DNA of 64,000 nt from contig NZ_CALMPA010000070.1 in NCBI RefSeq assembly GCF_937871615.1, positions 62,001 through 126,000 on the forward strand, written 5' to 3'. Positions 61,790-64,000 of this stretch are shown in pieces (position 1 is the stretch's first letter; every line of letters begins with the position of its first letter). A program made the translations under genes and the position numbers. This stretch comes from an uncultured Sphingomonas sp. (GTDB taxonomy: Bacteria > Pseudomonadota > Alphaproteobacteria > Sphingomonadales > Sphingomonadaceae). The notes beneath the pieces were generated by a model that worked only from the letters and a program-made list of their open reading frames with translations, had not been told where the DNA came from and made no database searches.

Positions 61790-62994
61790 ACCGCGACGAA
61801 ATTCCACCGCCCTATACCGCGCTGGCCCGGCACGGCATGTTTCCCACCGCGAGCCACGATGAGGCGGCGCGGTTCAATCTCATCACGCACCTCAACCGCC
61901 ATCTCTCGCGCACGCTAGGCCCCGGCAATGTCGTCGCTTACGAGCGGCGTGCACTGCCCGCCTTCGTCGCCGAGCATGGGCGCGAGCCGAAGGACCGCTT
62001 CGAGGTGCGCGAGGCGATGAACCGGGTGCCGTATCATCGCTTCTGGTCGGCGCTCAAACGCAACACGATGGAGATGCGCCAGCAGGCCGGGCGCGCGATG
62101 GCGCTGCGCCAGCTCGATCAACTTGATGCGCAGGCGCGCCAGTATAATGAGGGCCGCGATACGCTCGAACTCGATCCCGCTATCGCGATCCCGCATTATC
62201 AGGCGGCGGTCGATATCCATTGTATGCCCGGCAGCTACCATGGCGAGGAACGGCCCGGCGATGTCTCGGCGGGGGCGAATTACGATTGCGGCTTCTTCGC
62301 GACCGTCGGCGGCGCCATGGGGGCGCTGAACGATGGCGGCGGGGTGGCGCTGGCCGAGTGGGTGAAGCGCGAGCGACCGGGGTGGCAGCCGCGCCGCATC
62401 CTCGATATCGGCTGCACGATCGGGCACAATGCCGTGCCGCTGGCACAGGCCTTTCCCGATGCGGAGGTGATCGCGATCGACACCGCGGCGCCGTCGCTGC
62501 GCTACGGCCATGCGCGCGCGCAGGCGCTTGGCGTCCGCAATATCCGTTTCGTGCAGGCGAACGCCGAGGATTTGTCGCGCTGGCCCGACGGGCATTTCGA
62601 CTGGGTGCAGACGACGATGTTCCTGCACGAACTGTCGATCAAGGCGTTCCCGCGCATTCTCGGCGAATTGTATCGCGTGCTCGCGCCGGGCGGCCTGATG
62701 CTCCACCTCGAACAGCCCGAATATAGCGCGGACATGCCGGTTTACGAACAGTTCATCCGCGATTGGGATGCGTTCAACAACAACGAGCCGTTCTGGTCGG
62801 CGATGCACGCGCTCGATGTGCGGCAGGAGTTGATCGACAGCGGGTTCGGCGCGGATGATCTGTTCACCACCGGCGTCACCGCGGTGGTCGATGAGACGGT
62901 TTTCCCCAAGGCGAAGCTCGGCGGCGCGGAGGATCATGGCCGCGCGGCATCATGGCACGCTTATGGTGCGTGGAAGAAGGACAATGCGAAATGA
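61786..62994 (+). CDS. SAM-dependent class I methyltransferase with a long N-terminal domain
   Basis: 402 residues. The Rossmann core begins at about residue 203: 'RRILDIGCTIGHNAVPLAQA' (motif I), 'AEVIAIDTAAPSLRYG' (motif II Asp), 'FVQANAEDLSRWPDGHFDWV', and 'RVLAPGGLMLHLEQP'. About 200 residues before it are His- and Arg-rich ('HYQAAVDIHCMPGSYHGEER') with no family I can name and may bind the acceptor. It is coupled by ATGA on both sides. The acceptor is unknown. Confidence 0.85.
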   Translation: MNRDEIPPPYTALARHGMFPTASHDEAARFNLITHLNRHLSRTLGPGNVVAYERRALPAFVAEHGREPKDRFEVREAMNRVPYHRFWSALKRNTMEMRQQAGRAMALRQLDQLDAQARQYNEGRDTLELDPAIAIPHYQAAVDIHCMPGSYHGEERPGDVSAGANYDCGFFATVGGAMGALNDGGGVALAEWVKRERPGWQPRRILDIGCTIGHNAVPLAQAFPDAEVIAIDTAAPSLRYGHARAQALGVRNIRFVQANAEDLSRWPDGHFDWVQTTMFLHELSIKAFPRILGELYRVLAPGGLMLHLEQPEYSADMPVYEQFIRDWDAFNNNEPFWSAMHALDVRQELIDSGFGADDLFTTGVTAVVDETVFPKAKLGGAEDHGRAASWHAYGAWKKDNAK

Positions 62995-63353
62995 GCGACG
63001 AACCGATCGACTGGATGCTGCGCGCCAACGCCAAGGCGAAGGGCCTGCGCCCGCAATATTTCGATGATCCCGCGCTTGATACGATGCTGTCGATGGTGAT
63101 GGCGCTGGTCGGCGAGGTATCGGTGGTGCGCGAGCGGCTCGATACCGTCGAGCGGCTGCTGGACGCGAAGGGCACGATCAGCCGCGCCGATATCGAAAGC
63201 TATGCGCCCGATCGCGATGCGGCGTTCGAGCGCGGCAGCCTGACGCGCGAATATGTCGCGCGCATCATGCGCGGGATGCAGCAGAATATCGAGACGATGC
63301 AGGCGGATGAGCCGTCCGTCGAGGACGTGCGGCAAAGCCTGCTCCATAGCTGA
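62991..63353 (+). CDS. Small helical protein of unknown function, coupled to the methyltransferase
   Basis: 120 residues, ATG overlapping the methyltransferase stop. No signal peptide. The middle, 'MVMALVGEVSVVRERLDTVE', and the following residues form a heptad-like helix with coiled-coil character; the C-terminal half is acidic. I recognise no family. As last gene of the operon with obligatory-looking coupling, it could be a small subunit or partner of the methyltransferase or nitrilase-like protein (inference). Confidence 0.75.
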   Translation: MSDEPIDWMLRANAKAKGLRPQYFDDPALDTMLSMVMALVGEVSVVRERLDTVERLLDAKGTISRADIESYAPDRDAAFERGSLTREYVARIMRGMQQNIETMQADEPSVEDVRQSLLHS

Positions 63354-63361
63354 TGGAGGGC

Positions 63362-63382
63362 GCTCCGGGCATCACCCGGAGC
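63362..63382. terminator. Hairpin between the six-gene operon and the aldehyde dehydrogenase gene
   Basis: GCTCCGGG (63362-63369) and CCCGGAGC (63375-63382) pair perfectly around a 5-base loop, between two convergent stops at 63353 and 63402. No T-run, so termination strength is uncertain. Confidence 0.5.
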
Positions 63383-63401
63383 ACCCCCGAACCAGCTTTC
63401 G

Positions 63402-64000
63402 CTATCCCGCGCGCTCGGCATAAGCGGCGAGCGGGAGCGCATCGCCCGCCTGGCGGATCAGCACGCGCCGGCGGAAAAATCGGGTGAGGCCGCTATCGCC
63501 CATCCGCGATGGGCCGAGGCCCGACTGGCGGAAGCTCGATTTTTCCGCCTCCCACACCATCGCGGTAAGGCTGCCGTCGTTGATCGACACCGCGCCGACT
63601 TCCAGCCGCGCGCCGACCGTTTCCGCCTCCTCAATCGAACCGGCGACGACGGCGGCGGAAAGGCCGTAAACGCCGCTGTTGGCGAGGGCGACCGCCTGAT
63701 CGACATCATCGAATATCGCCACGGGGATGACCGGGCCGAACGTCTCGTCGGCCATTACCGCCATCTCGGGCGTAGCGTCGGCGATCACCGTGGGGCGCAG
63801 GTACAGCCCGCCGCCATGCTCCTCGATCTCGCCGCCGCTCAGCACCCGCGCGCCCTTGCTTCGCGCATCCTCGATCTGCGCCGCGACGATATTTGCCTGG
63901 CGATCGAAGATGAACGGGCCGATATCGCCCTCCGCGATATCGGGATGATTGAGCCTGACCGCGCGCGCCTGCCGCACCAGCGCATCGAGGAACGGCGCGG
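63402..64000 (-). CDS. Aldehyde dehydrogenase family protein (partial; N-terminal part beyond the right edge)
   Basis: About 199 C-terminal residues are visible. 'IGPFIFDRQANIVAAQIEDA', 'GLYLRPTVIADATPEMAVM' and 'DETFGPVIPVAIFDDVDQAV' are the well-conserved late blocks of NAD(P)-dependent aldehyde dehydrogenases; the expected Asn/Gly and Phe of the C-terminal motif are replaced around 'ALANSGVYGLSAAVV'. The catalytic Cys lies outside the window. The extreme C-terminus 'GLTRFFRRRVLIRQAGD' is typical of the phenylacetaldehyde/coniferyl-aldehyde-like branch. Whether it belongs to the neighbouring regulon is not known. Confidence 0.88.
   Translation of the reverse strand, partial: APFLDALVRQARAVRLNHPDIAEGDIGPFIFDRQANIVAAQIEDARSKGARVLSGGEIEEHGGGLYLRPTVIADATPEMAVMADETFGPVIPVAIFDDVDQAVALANSGVYGLSAAVVAGSIEEAETVGARLEVGAVSINDGSLTAMVWEAEKSSFRQSGLGPSRMGDSGLTRFFRRRVLIRQAGDALPLAAYAERAG

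Noticed and set aside
1..64000. CRISPR arrays, transposases, integrases or prophage genes.
   Set aside because: None seen. Coding density and codon use are uniform apart from short regulatory regions.

Overview
The window reads as chromosomal DNA of a sphingomonad (Sphingomonadaceae, Alphaproteobacteria). The support is the high GC content, the many TonB-dependent receptors paired with sugar-degrading enzymes, the alphaproteobacterial order tlpA-like / argH / small lipoprotein / lysA, and a D-mannonate dehydratase whose length and catalytic residue numbers match the characterised Novosphingobium aromaticivorans enzyme. I see no rRNA, tRNA, insertion sequence, phage gene or CRISPR array. Genes are packed tightly, and most operon neighbours overlap by 1 or 4 bases (TGATG, ATGA or GTGA).

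Layout. 0-12 kb is mostly housekeeping: a partial alpha-2-macroglobulin, a CorA/ZntB transporter, a siroheme synthase half, lysA, a small lipoprotein, argH, a divergent TlpA-like lipoprotein, ogt and the biotin operon bioF-bioD-bioA. 11.8-25.2 kb is a glycan locus. A formylglycine-generating enzyme, an SGNH hydrolase, a sugar isomerase and a TonB receptor lie on the minus strand. A TetR regulator, GH3, a carboxylesterase and GH20 lie on the plus strand, followed by a convergent GH1.

25.4-37.7 kb is a complete hexuronide locus: TonB receptor, MFS porter, a GH79-like glycosidase, uxaC, uxuB, manD and kdgK, with a FadR-type GntR regulator. The palindrome TTGGTAAGACCA occurs both before the receptor and in the manD/gntR intergenic region, so one regulator probably controls uptake and catabolism. 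The pathway is beta-glucuronide to glucuronate, fructuronate, mannonate, 2-keto-3-deoxygluconate and its 6-phosphate. The final aldolase (Eda) is not in the window.

37.8-63.4 kb is a large catabolic locus of unknown substrate. It has two DUF-type proteins, a quinone reductase, a nine-gene minus operon (two MmgE/PrpD proteins, PaaK-like ligase, amidase, HapK-like, SDR, PuuE-like deacetylase-fold hydrolase, enoyl-CoA hydratase, VOC protein), a GntR/UTRA regulator, a second minus operon (CitE-like lyase, MaoC hydratase, acyl-CoA dehydrogenase, two CaiB/BaiF CoA-transferases) and a plus operon (TonB receptor, MFS, FAD oxidase, nitrilase-fold protein lacking the catalytic Cys, methyltransferase, small coiled-coil protein). 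A perfect palindrome TTGTCCGGACAA sits in three of its promoter regions, and a degenerate version lies by the regulator gene. This operator-linked regulon is the best candidate for an undescribed system here. A partial aldehyde dehydrogenase closes the window.

A 149-151 bp palindromic element occurs twice, at 8.6 and 29.3 kb. Its TAG...CTA ends serve as stop codons of the adjoining reading frames.
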